Part shown: piece after piece, positions 9,092 to 19,357 of the stretch
Layout of the letters: each line of letters begins with the position of its first letter
Position numbering within the stretch: position 1 is the first letter of the stretch
Assembly: GCA_016744905.1 (NCBI GenBank)
Contig: JADGDM010000003.1
Span: 48,475 to 112,474, forward strand
DNA: 64,000 nucleotides
Reading direction: 5' to 3'
Source: Sulfurimonadaceae bacterium
GTDB lineage: Bacteria > Campylobacterota > Campylobacteria > Campylobacterales > Sulfurimonadaceae
Notes under the pieces: generated by a model
The model's database searches: none
Seen by the model: the letters and a program-made list of their open reading frames with translations, nothing else
Told to the model about the DNA's origin: nothing
Translations under genes and position numbers: made by a program

Positions 9092-9900
9092 TGCAAGTTA
9101 TCACAAAAGAGTTTTTATCACTCGGTTTGGGTAAAGCCAGCGCGCCCAATGAGTCACAACTTATCTTACTTAAATTAGATGAGAGTGAAGGTGAAAATTT
9201 TGAAGAACTCTGCGTAGGTCAGCAACTCTCCGATGCAAGCGCAGAACTTTTTGTTCTCCTTAAAGGCATCAAAGCCAAAAGTAATCAAGAAAAGATTATC
9301 ACCAACTACAAAGCCCTACAAAAATTCAGAAAAACTCCACAAACCGGTGCATCTGTACAAGCAGTAAAAGCACCTATTCTTAGCGGTGATATCTTTATCT
9401 ACTGTGATGGAGGGTGTTCACCCAACCCAGGTCAATCAGGCTCAGGGGTAGCGATATACCGTGGTGGTCAAGTCAGCGCGCTGTGGTATGGTCTCTATGA
9501 GCCCATGGGTACCAACAACACTGCTGAACTTGGCGCGCTATATCAGTCACTACTAATTGCAAAAGAAGAATCTGAAGCAGGAAATAAGGTCGAAATAAAA
9601 TGTGATTCGATGTACTCTATCAACTGTATCAAAACATGGGCCGTTGGTTGGGAAAAAAAGGGATGGACTAAAAAAGGTGGTGAGATTAAAAACCTCGAAA
9701 TCATTCAAAAAAGCTATCATCTATACAACACCATCAAAACAAAAATCGAACTCTCTCATATCAAAGCCCACGCAGGACTAGAGGGTAATGAATTGGCTGA
9801 TAGAATGACTGTCTATGCCAGAGAGATGAAAAACCCTGAATTTGTACAGTATGAAGAGATCATTGATGTGCAAGAAATTTTAAGTATGCGCTCTGGCTAA
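9091..9900 (+). CDS. RNase HI-domain protein with extra N-terminal domain
   Basis: The C-terminal half (about residues 100-255) is an RNase H type 1 domain with all four acidic positions: YCDGGCSPNPG, NNTAELGAL, IKCDSMYSINCI and GNELADRMT, with HIKAHAG before the last. It should cleave RNA in RNA:DNA hybrids using two metal ions. The first 95 residues are a separate region with no motif I recognise; it is not the short N-terminal hybrid-binding domain I know from eukaryotic RNase H1. The length (269) is well above the usual 145-160 of bacterial RnhA. It is translationally coupled to the desaturase, which looks like simple genome compaction. Confidence 0.85.
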   Translation: MQVITKEFLSLGLGKASAPNESQLILLKLDESEGENFEELCVGQQLSDASAELFVLLKGIKAKSNQEKIITNYKALQKFRKTPQTGASVQAVKAPILSGDIFIYCDGGCSPNPGQSGSGVAIYRGGQVSALWYGLYEPMGTNNTAELGALYQSLLIAKEESEAGNKVEIKCDSMYSINCIKTWAVGWEKKGWTKKGGEIKNLEIIQKSYHLYNTIKTKIELSHIKAHAGLEGNELADRMTVYAREMKNPEFVQYEEIIDVQEILSMRSG

Positions 9901-9901
9901 T

Positions 9902-9994
9902 TTAAGTATTGGCCGTCATTAAAAATAGTGCAATAAACGCAAACGAGACTACCGCCCACGATATAACACCCTCATATATTTTATCAGTTTTCAT
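9902..9994 (-). CDS. 30-residue single-helix membrane peptide
   Basis: This short reading frame starts at ATG 9994 with a strong ribosome binding site (AAGGAG, 6 bases upstream) and ends at TAA 9902. It encodes 30 residues: a charged start (MKTDKIYEG), then one hydrophobic helix (about residues 10-28) and a short polar end. It lies downstream of ccsBA on the same strand, after a hairpin that may end the ccsBA transcript. The size and topology resemble accessory peptides of membrane complexes such as CydX or CcoQ-type subunits, but I see no specific match. Confidence 0.6.
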   Translation of the reverse strand: MKTDKIYEGVISWAVVSFAFIALFLMTANT

Positions 9995-10070
9995 AATTAA
10001 CTCCTTATCTTTGATAGAAGAAGTTTAGTCGTATAAAATGTATATATTGTGTGAAAGAATAAAAGAAGGT

Positions 10071-10090
10071 AACCCGATTAAAATCGGGTT
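10071..10090 (-). terminator. Hairpin downstream of ccsBA
   Basis: A perfect inverted repeat AACCCGAT/ATCGGGTT with a four-base loop lies 13 bases after the ccsBA stop. On the minus strand a T-rich stretch (CTTCTTTTATTC) follows shortly after, consistent with an intrinsic terminator or an attenuating hairpin before the small membrane peptide gene. Confidence 0.6.
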
Positions 10091-10102
10091 ATGAAAGAGC
10101 GC

Positions 10103-13100
10103 TTATTTAGCCAACTTTCTTTTTGTCCATGCTAGAAAGATAATGGCAAAAACAATTGCGTATGACCAAGGCACAAAGTCAGGAACAGGTACTGGGTCAC
10201 CTTTAGCGTATGAGTGAAGACCTGCAAGGTAGTAGTTTACTCCAAAGTAGGTCATCAATACCGTCGTAAATGACAGTAGTGAGATGGCTGCAAAACTAAA
10301 TGCTGAGTAGATTGCTTTAATAAACCTCAAGTGAATAACTACAGCGTACACTAAAATAGTTACTAAGGCCCAAGTCTCTTTTGGATCCCAACCCCAGTAA
10401 CGTCCCCATGACTCATTTGCCCAGACACCACCAAGAAAGTTACCGACAGTTAACATCACCAGACCGATCATCAGACCCATTTCATTAACAGCGTTAAGCT
10501 CTTTGATGGCTAAAGAGATATGTTTCTCATTGTTAGGTGTTTTCAAGATGAATAAAATCAAAACGATAAATCCAAGTAGCGCGCCGAGTGCTAAGAAACC
10601 ATATGATGCAGTAATCATTGATACATGAATACTTAACCAGTATGATTTAAGCACCGGTACCAGGTTGGTGATTTGTGGATCCATCCAGTTTAGATGTGCC
10701 ACAAACAAGATAAGACCCGCAAGGATACCCGTTGCCGCCATCGACATGGTCGAGGTGCGTGAGAAGATAAACCCAGCCAGAACGGTTGCCCATGAGATAT
10801 AAATCATCGACTCATATCCATTTGACCATGGTGCGTGACCTGATACATACCATCTGATAGCCAAACCAAGCGTATGGGCGGCAAATAGAACTACTGTTAA
10901 GTAAAAAGTTCCTTTTGCTGCCCAATCAATATTTAGCGTTGGTTTCAAGATTTTAGTAAATGATAAAATCAGAAGAACAAATCCAAGTAAAAAATAGGCA
11001 GGCCAAATACGTTCAAAGATATTGGCATGATTTTGCCAAATTTCTAAATCCAACTTATCTTGTTCTGGATACACTGCTGCACCCATCTCTCTTTGATACT
11101 CAGCAATCCTCTCTAAAGCACTGTCTGCTTTAGTAAAGTCACCACTGGCAATGCCCTCATCCATCGCAGAAAAATAGTTGATTGCCACTTCACGAATTTT
11201 ACCTGTTTGAGAAGCGTCAAATGTCTGTAGTGCTTCCACTGTATCAGACCATTTATTACCAAGGTCTTCTGCTTTTGGATAGATTTTAAACAGTGAACCA
11301 GTATACACCATATAAGAGATATTTACACGTTCATCAACTTTTAAAAGTGCCTTGTCTAGTTTATTACGTTTTGACGGTTTTTTACGAATGGCTTCTTCTA
11401 CATACTTACCTATTTTATAACCACGAATCTCTTCAGGCGCTTCAAAAAAGTCTGAAAATGATGCTGTTTTATCAGACTCAGGAATCCCTAAAATTTTATT
11501 AATCTCTTTATCTGAAGTCTTAATAAGTTTAATCTCTCTGTAGGCTTCTGGACGAACCATCATGCCAAGAACAATTTGATTGGCATTGAGACCCAACATA
11601 CTGTTTTTACGGTAAAGCTTATTAACAATTTCTAAGGTTAAAGTGTCCAGTGGCTTCATACGTCCACTTGCGTCTTGAGTAACAAGTTGTGCAAATTTAT
11701 TCGCATGATCTTTATCAATGGCTTTAATTGTTTTAATGATTGGATTAACTTCTTCTGCATGCGTTTGCGTTGAACCCATCATTAATACTAAGGCTACCAA
11801 AAGTGTAGAAAGTGCACTGCGTGTACTTGATTTTTTTGCCAAGTCATTAAGTTTTCTATAACGACCATTAGACATAAACAGTGCTCCAAACATACCAATC
11901 GCTAAAAGAGCGTATCCAATATACGTTGGTAATGTTCCAGGATCATTATTCACCGAAAGAATAGTTCCACGCTCATCTTGATCGTAAGAAGATTGAAAAA
12001 ATCTGTAACCACGGTGTTCTAAGATGTTGTTCATAAAGATACGGTACGGCATATTTATTCCCTCTTCCTTATCTATCAACGTCACTTCACTGGCATACGA
12101 TGATGGAGACATAGAGCCAGGATAACGATCCAGTTGAAAGTCTTCTAGTTTAATCGAAAATGGGACCGTTAACATTTTGGCGCCATAAGCAATAGAGACT
12201 TTAAGATCTCCTAGCATAAAGACATTGGCCTCACCAATGCTTCCTTTAGAACCAAAGATATAGGCATTTTGAGTGCCTACACTGCTACTTACTTGGAAAT
12301 AGTACGCATCATTTCCGCCACCCATAGGGCTGTCTAAAGTGTGTGCTACCAATGTCTTTCGTGCATTTTTATAGAAAGTTCTCATTACAAAGTTGGTATT
12401 CATCTCTGTAAAAAGTGTTCTATTAACTAAAGGTTCTTCATCATTCGCAGGTAGTTCTCCTGTAGTTTGATCATCCATTTTAAGATACTTAATAGTTTTA
12501 GCATGTCCCATATACAGTTGATCATCTTTAACGTATATCGAGATCACTTCTTTACCAGTAAACTCTTTTCCGCTTTGAAAATCAAGCACAATTTCTGCAT
12601 TTTCATACACATCACCCAATTCTAATTGAATACTTTGTGCAGCGCCATTACCCGTCACCATTAGGTCGACAAATGGTTTTCCATTTTTATCTTCAACAAT
12701 TGAGTAAGCGGCATTTGGAAGGTATTCAAGCAGTTCAAATTTTACATTTTCTGAACCCAATGTTAAAGTAGTATCAAAACTATTTTTTGAGTATTTTGAA
12801 AAAAGGTGTTCTTGTTCAAACACCTCTTTATCTGCACCCTTAGAGATTTCAAACTGTAAAAATGGTTCAGCACTGATCATCTTATTTTGAGTTTGACCTT
12901 CACGTATGTGCATCGTCCCTTCAAAGCCAACATAACGTGTGACTGCCGCACCAAAAAGGATAATGAAAAATGAAGCATGAAACATAAAGACTAAGGCCTT
13001 AGATTTTTTATACATTTTAAAGTTCAACATATTTAAAAACAAGTTGATTCCCAATAAAATCAATAAAACTTCAAACCAACGTGCTTTAAATACTTCAGCT

Positions 13101-13222
13101 TGAGCCGTTACAGTCCCATAATCATTTTCAATAAATGTAGCGTAACCTATAGCAAATGCGAATATAAGCATTAATATGGCCATTGTTTTCATCGATCTAA
13201 CGATGTTTAATAGTGATTTCAT
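10103..13222 (-). CDS. ccsBA: Fused cytochrome c biogenesis protein CcsBA (ResB-CcsA)
   Basis: This protein of about 1039 residues combines a ResB/CcsB-like N-terminal part (helices near residues 10-90 and a large periplasmic domain) with a CcsA-like C-terminal part. The latter has multiple helices and the tryptophan-rich heme-handling motif WGRYWGWDPKETWA around residue 938-951. It exports heme and ligates it to CxxCH motifs in the periplasm (system II). Such fusions are typical of Campylobacterota. The start is taken at ATG 13222, which has AAGGG upstream; a GTG at 13243 is in frame but lacks a site. It serves the c-type cytochromes in this window (NapB and the diheme lipoprotein). Confidence 0.93.
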   Translation of the reverse strand: MKSLLNIVRSMKTMAILMLIFAFAIGYATFIENDYGTVTAQAEVFKARWFEVLLILLGINLFLNMLNFKMYKKSKALVFMFHASFFIILFGAAVTRYVGFEGTMHIREGQTQNKMISAEPFLQFEISKGADKEVFEQEHLFSKYSKNSFDTTLTLGSENVKFELLEYLPNAAYSIVEDKNGKPFVDLMVTGNGAAQSIQLELGDVYENAEIVLDFQSGKEFTGKEVISIYVKDDQLYMGHAKTIKYLKMDDQTTGELPANDEEPLVNRTLFTEMNTNFVMRTFYKNARKTLVAHTLDSPMGGGNDAYYFQVSSSVGTQNAYIFGSKGSIGEANVFMLGDLKVSIAYGAKMLTVPFSIKLEDFQLDRYPGSMSPSSYASEVTLIDKEEGINMPYRIFMNNILEHRGYRFFQSSYDQDERGTILSVNNDPGTLPTYIGYALLAIGMFGALFMSNGRYRKLNDLAKKSSTRSALSTLLVALVLMMGSTQTHAEEVNPIIKTIKAIDKDHANKFAQLVTQDASGRMKPLDTLTLEIVNKLYRKNSMLGLNANQIVLGMMVRPEAYREIKLIKTSDKEINKILGIPESDKTASFSDFFEAPEEIRGYKIGKYVEEAIRKKPSKRNKLDKALLKVDERVNISYMVYTGSLFKIYPKAEDLGNKWSDTVEALQTFDASQTGKIREVAINYFSAMDEGIASGDFTKADSALERIAEYQREMGAAVYPEQDKLDLEIWQNHANIFERIWPAYFLLGFVLLILSFTKILKPTLNIDWAAKGTFYLTVVLFAAHTLGLAIRWYVSGHAPWSNGYESMIYISWATVLAGFIFSRTSTMSMAATGILAGLILFVAHLNWMDPQITNLVPVLKSYWLSIHVSMITASYGFLALGALLGFIVLILFILKTPNNEKHISLAIKELNAVNEMGLMIGLVMLTVGNFLGGVWANESWGRYWGWDPKETWALVTILVYAVVIHLRFIKAIYSAFSFAAISLLSFTTVLMTYFGVNYYLAGLHSYAKGDPVPVPDFVPWSYAIVFAIIFLAWTKRKLAK

Positions 13223-13296
13223 TTCTACCCTTTTTATATACACGCGTATTATATTGTTAATTAGTAAACGTTATATCGTTTCTATTGTCTAGTTTA

Positions 13297-16029
13297 TTAT
13301 TTCAGTTCTGCCCAAGTATGACCAATATTGACAGATACTTTTAATGGAACATTTAGCCCATAAATACTTTCCATTACTGAGCGAAATTTTTCTGCCAAGG
13401 CATCAGACTCTTCTGTATCAACTTCAAATATCAACTCATCATGAATTTGTAAAAGCATCTTCGCATTTAACTGCTCATCTAAAATAAGTCTATGGATTTT
13501 ATTCATAGAAAGTTTGATCAAATCTGCAGCAGAACCTTGAAAAACACTGTTCACTGATTCACGCTCATACGCTGCTTTAAACATTGGGGTTGCATTATCA
13601 TAATCAAAATAACGACGACGACCCAATAATGTTTCGATGTAACCATCTTCTTTTGAGTTTTCAACAATAGAACTAAAGTACTGTTTTACTGTTGGAAAAG
13701 ATTCAAAATATTTGCTAATAATATCTTTGGCTTCTTTTGTTGTAATACCCAAAGTTTCTGCCAATTTTTTCTGACCCATTCCATATAGTAGACCAAAATT
13801 CACTGTTTTTGCTGTATTTCTTTTTGATGCTGCATCTTCTTCACCAAAAAGAGCGATAGCCGTCTGCATGTGAATATCTTTATCAGAATTAAAAGCATCT
13901 AAAAGTACGGCGTCTTGTGAGAAGTGTGCCAAAAGACGTAACTCAATTTGAGAGTAGTCAATTCCGATAAGTGTTTTTCCCTCTGGCGCTACAAAAGCAG
14001 CGCGTACTCTATTACCCAATTCACTTTTAACAGGGATATTTTGAAGATTCGGATTTTTAGAACTCAGTCTTCCAGTAGCCGTTCCAGTCTGAACAAAAGA
14101 AGTATGTACACGTGAATCTTGACTCTGTCCTGCCAACTCTAAAAGTGGTAATATGTACGTTGAGTAGAGTTTAAAAAGTTCACGATAAGAGAGTAAGTCT
14201 TCCATAATTGGATGCTCATCTTTTAGTGCGTTTAGTACTTTTTCATCCGTAGAGTAGCCTGTTTTGGTCTTTTTAATAACACGAAGTCCTAAGGTCTCAA
14301 ATAAAATAACACCCAGCTGTTTGGTTGAGTTAATATTAAACTCACTTCCTGCATGCGCATAGATATCTGTACGTAAGATATCAAGCTTTCCTTCTACTTC
14401 ATCTTTAAAACTCTCCAGCGCGCCAGTATCCACTTTGATACCAGCTTTTTCCATACCTAAAAGTGTCGAGATAAATGGGATTTCCATAGAGTTGATCGTC
14501 GTCTCTAAATCGCGTAAGTTTTGTAAGTTTAAGCGCCCCAGTAGAAGATGGTAAAGTTTAAACGTTATCAAAGCATCTTCTGCGGCGTAGTTACAGGCAT
14601 CTTCAAGGTTGACACCCGCAAAGGTCTCCCCTTTTTTGATGGTGTCTTTAAAAGCAATCATTTCATGATTGAGTAAAAAAGCAGAAAGTTTATCTAAAGA
14701 GAGTGCACTTTGAGGATTCACCAACCAGGCTAAAATCATACTGTCTGCGTGAATAGGCAGCGCGCTGATATGTAGATATTTGAGTACAAAATGTAAATCA
14801 AACTTGATGTTGTGTCCCACTACTTTTGATTCAAATATCTTTAGCAGTGCTGCTTTTGCAGTCTCATTTGAAATCTGTTCTTCTACCCCTAAGTAATTAT
14901 GTGCCATAGGCACATAGTACGCTGTTTCATCATTGAGTGCAAAACTAAAACCAACAAGCGTATCATCTTGCCATGATAGACCTGTAGTCTCCGTATCAAA
15001 AGCGATAATAGTCTCAGGACTCAGTGCGCTAAGCACTTCATTAAGTGCGGATTCATTGTTCAGTAAAATCGCTTCAAATTTCAGATTATTTTCACGCTCT
15101 ACTTCTTCAACAACTTCACTACTTTCATTTTTAGAACTGTTGACTTTTTTACCACTGTCATTGACCAGACCTTTGGCTTTTAAAAGACGCAGTACTCCAT
15201 TCATCTCATATTTTTCCATCTCATCATAGATAGGAACAAAAGGGTTTTCATCATGCATCTTAAAGCTCTCAAAGTCTACACTCTCAAAAACATCTTCTCG
15301 AAGTGTGACCAAGGTCTTTGACATATAGGCATTTTCTTTACTCTCAATCAGCTTTTTTTGAACACCTGGGGGTTTAATGGCATTGATATTTTCATAAACA
15401 TTATCGAGTGACCCATACTGTTTAAGTAACTTCTCTGCGCCAACCTTACCGATGCCTTTAACACCAGGAACATTATCCGCACTGTCACCTAAGATAGACT
15501 GATAGTCAATAAATTGTGCCGGTGTCACCCCATACTTTTCATAACAGATCTCTTCATCTATACTTTTACGTTTAATCGCATCAACAATAACAACTTCATT
15601 ATCACGGATAAGTTGATAGAGATCTTTATCATGAGAAACAACACGAACATTAATCCCTTTTTGGCGCGCTAAGTGTGTCACCGTTGCGATAATATCATCG
15701 GCCTCAAAGCCAACTTTTGCCAAGGTTTGAAAACCCATCTTCTCTATCCAATCAATAGCAATAGGAAGTTGCATACTCAACTCTTCAGGCGGTGAAGAAC
15801 GATTTGCCTTATAGTTTGGGTCCACTTCATTTCTAAAAGTGTTTCCCTTAGAGTCCAGTGCAAAAAGAATATAATCACTATCATGATCCTTTTGAAGAGT
15901 GGAAATAAAGTTTGTAAAACCTGTTAAAAGTCCTGTTGGGAAACCGTCTTTATTGCTTAGTGGTGGAAGAGCGTAGAAGCTTCTAAAGAAGAAGCCGAAA
16001 GTGTCTATTATGGTAATGGTTTTTGACAT
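13297..16029 (-). CDS. polA: DNA polymerase I
   Basis: This 910-residue enzyme has three domains: a 5'-3' exonuclease (residues 1-300), a 3'-5' proofreading exonuclease (about 325-520) and an A-family polymerase (about 530-910). The proofreading residues are intact (FDTETTGLSW, GHNIKFDLHF, YAAEDALITF), so this is not one of the PolA forms that lost proofreading. The polymerase motifs are DYSQIELRLLAH (about 690), KTVNFGLLYGMG and QIHDELIFEV. It fills gaps in repair and removes Okazaki primers. The neighbouring uvrA also works in excision repair, although the two are not in one operon. Confidence 0.97.
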   Translation of the reverse strand: MSKTITIIDTFGFFFRSFYALPPLSNKDGFPTGLLTGFTNFISTLQKDHDSDYILFALDSKGNTFRNEVDPNYKANRSSPPEELSMQLPIAIDWIEKMGFQTLAKVGFEADDIIATVTHLARQKGINVRVVSHDKDLYQLIRDNEVVIVDAIKRKSIDEEICYEKYGVTPAQFIDYQSILGDSADNVPGVKGIGKVGAEKLLKQYGSLDNVYENINAIKPPGVQKKLIESKENAYMSKTLVTLREDVFESVDFESFKMHDENPFVPIYDEMEKYEMNGVLRLLKAKGLVNDSGKKVNSSKNESSEVVEEVERENNLKFEAILLNNESALNEVLSALSPETIIAFDTETTGLSWQDDTLVGFSFALNDETAYYVPMAHNYLGVEEQISNETAKAALLKIFESKVVGHNIKFDLHFVLKYLHISALPIHADSMILAWLVNPQSALSLDKLSAFLLNHEMIAFKDTIKKGETFAGVNLEDACNYAAEDALITFKLYHLLLGRLNLQNLRDLETTINSMEIPFISTLLGMEKAGIKVDTGALESFKDEVEGKLDILRTDIYAHAGSEFNINSTKQLGVILFETLGLRVIKKTKTGYSTDEKVLNALKDEHPIMEDLLSYRELFKLYSTYILPLLELAGQSQDSRVHTSFVQTGTATGRLSSKNPNLQNIPVKSELGNRVRAAFVAPEGKTLIGIDYSQIELRLLAHFSQDAVLLDAFNSDKDIHMQTAIALFGEEDAASKRNTAKTVNFGLLYGMGQKKLAETLGITTKEAKDIISKYFESFPTVKQYFSSIVENSKEDGYIETLLGRRRYFDYDNATPMFKAAYERESVNSVFQGSAADLIKLSMNKIHRLILDEQLNAKMLLQIHDELIFEVDTEESDALAEKFRSVMESIYGLNVPLKVSVNIGHTWAELK

Positions 16030-16048
16030 AGGGAAGTATTCTTTGTAT

Positions 16049-16879
16049 TTAGTTTTGAGGTATTTTTAATTTTGGATCATCTAGCATTTCATCAATAACA
16101 TCTTCTAAAATTTCATGATCAAAGCCAGCATCGTGTGCTTTTTTCAAACCGAAGTTAATGGCTTGCTCACCAAATGGTGCATTAATTGGCACAATTGTTT
16201 TAACAATATTTAGAGCAGTTGAGTATTTTTTAATCTCTTCTGGTGCTTTAGCATACGAATCAGAAAAACGAATCATTTCAACAAAGGTAGGATCAAATTT
16301 CCAGTGTTCAAAAATAGCTGCGGTTACTGTTGCGGTGGTGTCTTCAACAAATGAAAACTCTACCATAGCAATGTTTGAGCTCATCTCGATTTCTGACTGG
16401 AAAGAGGTACTTTCATCTTCTTGAATAACATCACTTGAGATAAGAATTTTTCCTGTCTCTTGTAAAAATGACGCCAAGAAAAGGTCTTCTGCCATTTTTC
16501 TATCAACCTTGTTAATCCATCTAAGCATTAAAGTTGATTGCCAAGAAGAGATCTCTGCAAATTTTTCAGAAGTAATTCCGTAAGGTTCCATATCAACATT
16601 TAAAAGTTTTCTAACCGAGTTACCTAGAGCCACAGAACGTGTCATATTCATACCAAAAAGCGAAACAGCCTGAGAAACATTTTTGATCTCTTTTCCAAAG
16701 CTATACAATGGAGAATTTGCCGCTTTTAATAAGTTGGCAACAATCATTGGATCAGTATCAATTGTTTTAACAAGATCATGAATAGAAGCATCTGGATTGG
16801 CACATACACGTTGCATATCCAAGATGGTTTTAGGAAGTGGCGGTAAAGATTTAATACTTTCTATAATCGAATTTTTCAT
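16049..16879 (-). CDS. HDOD-domain signalling protein
   Basis: Almost all of this 276-residue protein is an HDOD domain, a non-catalytic relative of HD phosphohydrolases. Typical features are IKSLPPLPKTILDMQRVCANP at the start, TDPMIVANLLKAANSPLYSF near residue 43 and ISQAVSLFGM-like helices (here VSQAVSLFGMNMTR). HDOD proteins usually act in signal output, often with two-component, chemotaxis or c-di-GMP systems. No additional sensor or receiver domain is present. It lies 19 bases before polA on the same strand, so both may be transcribed together, and its specific role is unknown. Confidence 0.85.
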   Translation of the reverse strand: MKNSIIESIKSLPPLPKTILDMQRVCANPDASIHDLVKTIDTDPMIVANLLKAANSPLYSFGKEIKNVSQAVSLFGMNMTRSVALGNSVRKLLNVDMEPYGITSEKFAEISSWQSTLMLRWINKVDRKMAEDLFLASFLQETGKILISSDVIQEDESTSFQSEIEMSSNIAMVEFSFVEDTTATVTAAIFEHWKFDPTFVEMIRFSDSYAKAPEEIKKYSTALNIVKTIVPINAPFGEQAINFGLKKAHDAGFDHEILEDVIDEMLDDPKLKIPQN

Positions 16880-16958
16880 CTGTCAATAGACCTTAAAATA
16901 TTTTTCAATTATTATATCTAAATAAATGTAATACCTCTATTTTAAACATAAGCATTTT

Positions 16959-19223
16959 TTATTTTAATTTAAAAAAGCTTACCAGTTCACTTAAGGCGAT
17001 AACTTCTGTATTTAACTCAACAGATGCACGTGCCAAATCCTCACTAGAATGAGAGTTGATCTGTGTGACACGATCAAGTTCAGCCATTGCTTGAGAGATT
17101 TGGTTGATACCAATTCCTTGTTCATTTGAAGCAATGGAGATACCATTAATAAGCTCAGCTGTACGTGTAATATTTGGGACAACCTCACCAATTAACTCAC
17201 CCGCTTCCTTACTAACATGCACACTATTTACAGTTATTTCGGAGATCTCTTCTGCGGCTACTTGCGAGCGTTTTGCCAGTTTTCTCACCTCCGTGGCAAC
17301 TACTGCAAATCCTTTACCATGCTCACCTGCACGCGCTGCTTCAATGGCGGCATTAAGTGCCAGTAAATTAGTTTGGTAAGCGATATCTTCAATAATACTA
17401 ATCTGTTCTGCAATTGTCTCCATAGCATTAACCGTTTTACTAACTGCTTCTCCACCACTGTTGGCTAAAGTTGCCGATTCTTTGGCTATTTTACTTGTTA
17501 GTCCTGCATTGTTTGAGGTTTCAGAGATACTTCCACTCATCTCTTCAACGGATGATGTTGTTATCTCTAGGCTGCTAGACTGTTGCGCTGCACCAACAGC
17601 AATTGTTTGCGCTGATTGGCTCACTTTTTCTGAAGTGTTTTGCATCTGAACAGCACCCAAATCAATCTCTTTCATCATGGAACTTAGATTAATAATAAAC
17701 TCATTAACTGAGGTTTTAATAATCGCAAAATCCCCATTATACTCGCCTTCTAGGTTCACGCGAAGATCACCTTGACTCATTGCTTTTAATGTGGTTCCTG
17801 TTTCACTGAAAAGATTTTCTAAAGTGTTTGCAATATGATTGGTTGAATTTTTCAAGTCAAGATATAAACCTTCATATTGAGTATCAATGCGTACACTCAA
17901 ATCACCACTAGAAATTTTAGACAATACTACCTCAATCTCTTCAAAACTTCCTTTTACTGTTTGTAACATTCCATTAATCAGATCACGCAGTTCGTTTAGT
18001 TCTGCACTGGCTTCATACGTAACGCTCTGAGAGAAGTCTCCTCTGTTGACTGCTAAAAGAATATCTGCTGTCTGCGCAATCATCTTTCTCTCTTTTTCAA
18101 TATTAGTCTGAGTAAGTTTGATATTTTCATTAACTATAGCCGCCATCTCGCCAATCTCATCAAGGGAACTTATATGAATTAACTTAGCATTACTATTTTC
18201 ATGGTTGAGGTATTTAAAAAAGCCTAAAATCCCATCACGAAACTCATCTAATGCTTTAAAGACCAATTTATTCATTCCAAGAGAGAGTGCAATCAGAGTC
18301 AGAGCCATGGCACTGATTACAACCAAAATAAAAGTAGCAATAATATCTTTAGCACTTTCAAATGCACTATTAACCAATTCTATTTTTTTAGCAATCAAAT
18401 AAAGACCAATTTTTTTGCCCTTATAATCTTTAATGTCTACACTGGTAACAAAATAAGAGTTATGAACCATTGAACTCTTTTCTCTTAATGTATCAAAATC
18501 TAAACTCATCATTGCATTTTTAAAGGCGATATCAACAGTTTTTTCTTTTTGTGAAATAACATACTCTTGTAACTTTCTTTTAACGTTAAAAGTACTTTGT
18601 GAGAATTTATCATCCATCAATACTAAAAGTTGTGTATCCACTTTAGCCAGATCTTTAACAACCGAGTTAAAACCTTGCATAAACTCAATAGAGCCTAAGT
18701 ATTTTTTATTCTCTATGACTGGTGCAATTCCTCGAATACTTAAGCCGGACTTTCCGACTTCAACCGCAACCATCGCTTTTTTATTTTTCTTAACGGCTGA
18801 TAAGGTATGTCTAAAAGAAGACAGATCATCTCCATATCGATCCAGTTTCCAAATTCGTACAAATGATTTCAAATCAGCGGTATGTAAATGTATTTTAATA
18901 TTTTTAAAGGGAGTGTTCTCTTTATATTTACCAGAGAGTGTATTTAGGGAGTTGATAGCGCGCTGACGCTGCCCATATTTTAGAGATTTTTTTATATCTC
19001 CATTACTGGCAATAGCGATGGCATTGGTAAGGCCAACTATATACTTCTCATTAATGTACTTCTCAGTCATTACCTGAAGATTTTTTTCGGCTTTAATGAG
19101 TGCCTCTTTTTCAATAGACTTAGACATAGTATTGGCTAAGATCAGCATAGAGCTTAGAACAACAACAGCCACAACAAAAAATAAAATAGTGATTTTTTTA
19201 ATTATACTCATATTATAAAACAA
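16959..19223 (-). CDS. Methyl-accepting chemotaxis protein with periplasmic Cache-like sensor
   Basis: This 754-residue transducer has a first membrane helix (about residues 8-30), a periplasmic sensor domain (about 35-290) and a second helix (about 291-312). HAMP and HAMP-like segments run to about residue 530, followed by the cytoplasmic signalling hairpin. The hairpin tip is well conserved: [20 protein letters not shown] and [15 protein letters not shown]. The sensor includes [13 protein letters not shown] followed by GSIEF, a pattern I associate with Cache-type ligand domains. The protein ends in FFKLK without a CheR-binding pentapeptide of the NWETF type. Ligand unknown. Confidence 0.93.
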   Translation of the reverse strand: MFYNMSIIKKITILFFVVAVVVLSSMLILANTMSKSIEKEALIKAEKNLQVMTEKYINEKYIVGLTNAIAIASNGDIKKSLKYGQRQRAINSLNTLSGKYKENTPFKNIKIHLHTADLKSFVRIWKLDRYGDDLSSFRHTLSAVKKNKKAMVAVEVGKSGLSIRGIAPVIENKKYLGSIEFMQGFNSVVKDLAKVDTQLLVLMDDKFSQSTFNVKRKLQEYVISQKEKTVDIAFKNAMMSLDFDTLREKSSMVHNSYFVTSVDIKDYKGKKIGLYLIAKKIELVNSAFESAKDIIATFILVVISAMALTLIALSLGMNKLVFKALDEFRDGILGFFKYLNHENSNAKLIHISSLDEIGEMAAIVNENIKLTQTNIEKERKMIAQTADILLAVNRGDFSQSVTYEASAELNELRDLINGMLQTVKGSFEEIEVVLSKISSGDLSVRIDTQYEGLYLDLKNSTNHIANTLENLFSETGTTLKAMSQGDLRVNLEGEYNGDFAIIKTSVNEFIINLSSMMKEIDLGAVQMQNTSEKVSQSAQTIAVGAAQQSSSLEITTSSVEEMSGSISETSNNAGLTSKIAKESATLANSGGEAVSKTVNAMETIAEQISIIEDIAYQTNLLALNAAIEAARAGEHGKGFAVVATEVRKLAKRSQVAAEEISEITVNSVHVSKEAGELIGEVVPNITRTAELINGISIASNEQGIGINQISQAMAELDRVTQINSHSSEDLARASVELNTEVIALSELVSFFKLK

Positions 19224-19319
19224 AAGAGTTCCTTAGTAGTAATTTTCTTATGTTATATTTTTCTGGCATTAAAAGTGTTTAAATAAAATGAAGAGAAGTC
19301 GTAAGAGGAGAAGTTCGTC

Positions 19320-19349
19320 CAATTACTGTACATTTTGTAACAGTAATTG
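19320..19349 (-). terminator. Inverted repeat downstream of uvrA
   Basis: Ten-base perfect arms CAATTACTGT/ACAGTAATTG with a ten-base loop lie 8 bases after the uvrA stop, between uvrA and the chemoreceptor gene. A terminator role for uvrA fits by position, but no T-run follows on the minus strand, so it could instead be a protein-binding palindrome for the downstream receptor promoter. Confidence 0.4.
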
Positions 19350-19357
19350 AATAAGTA

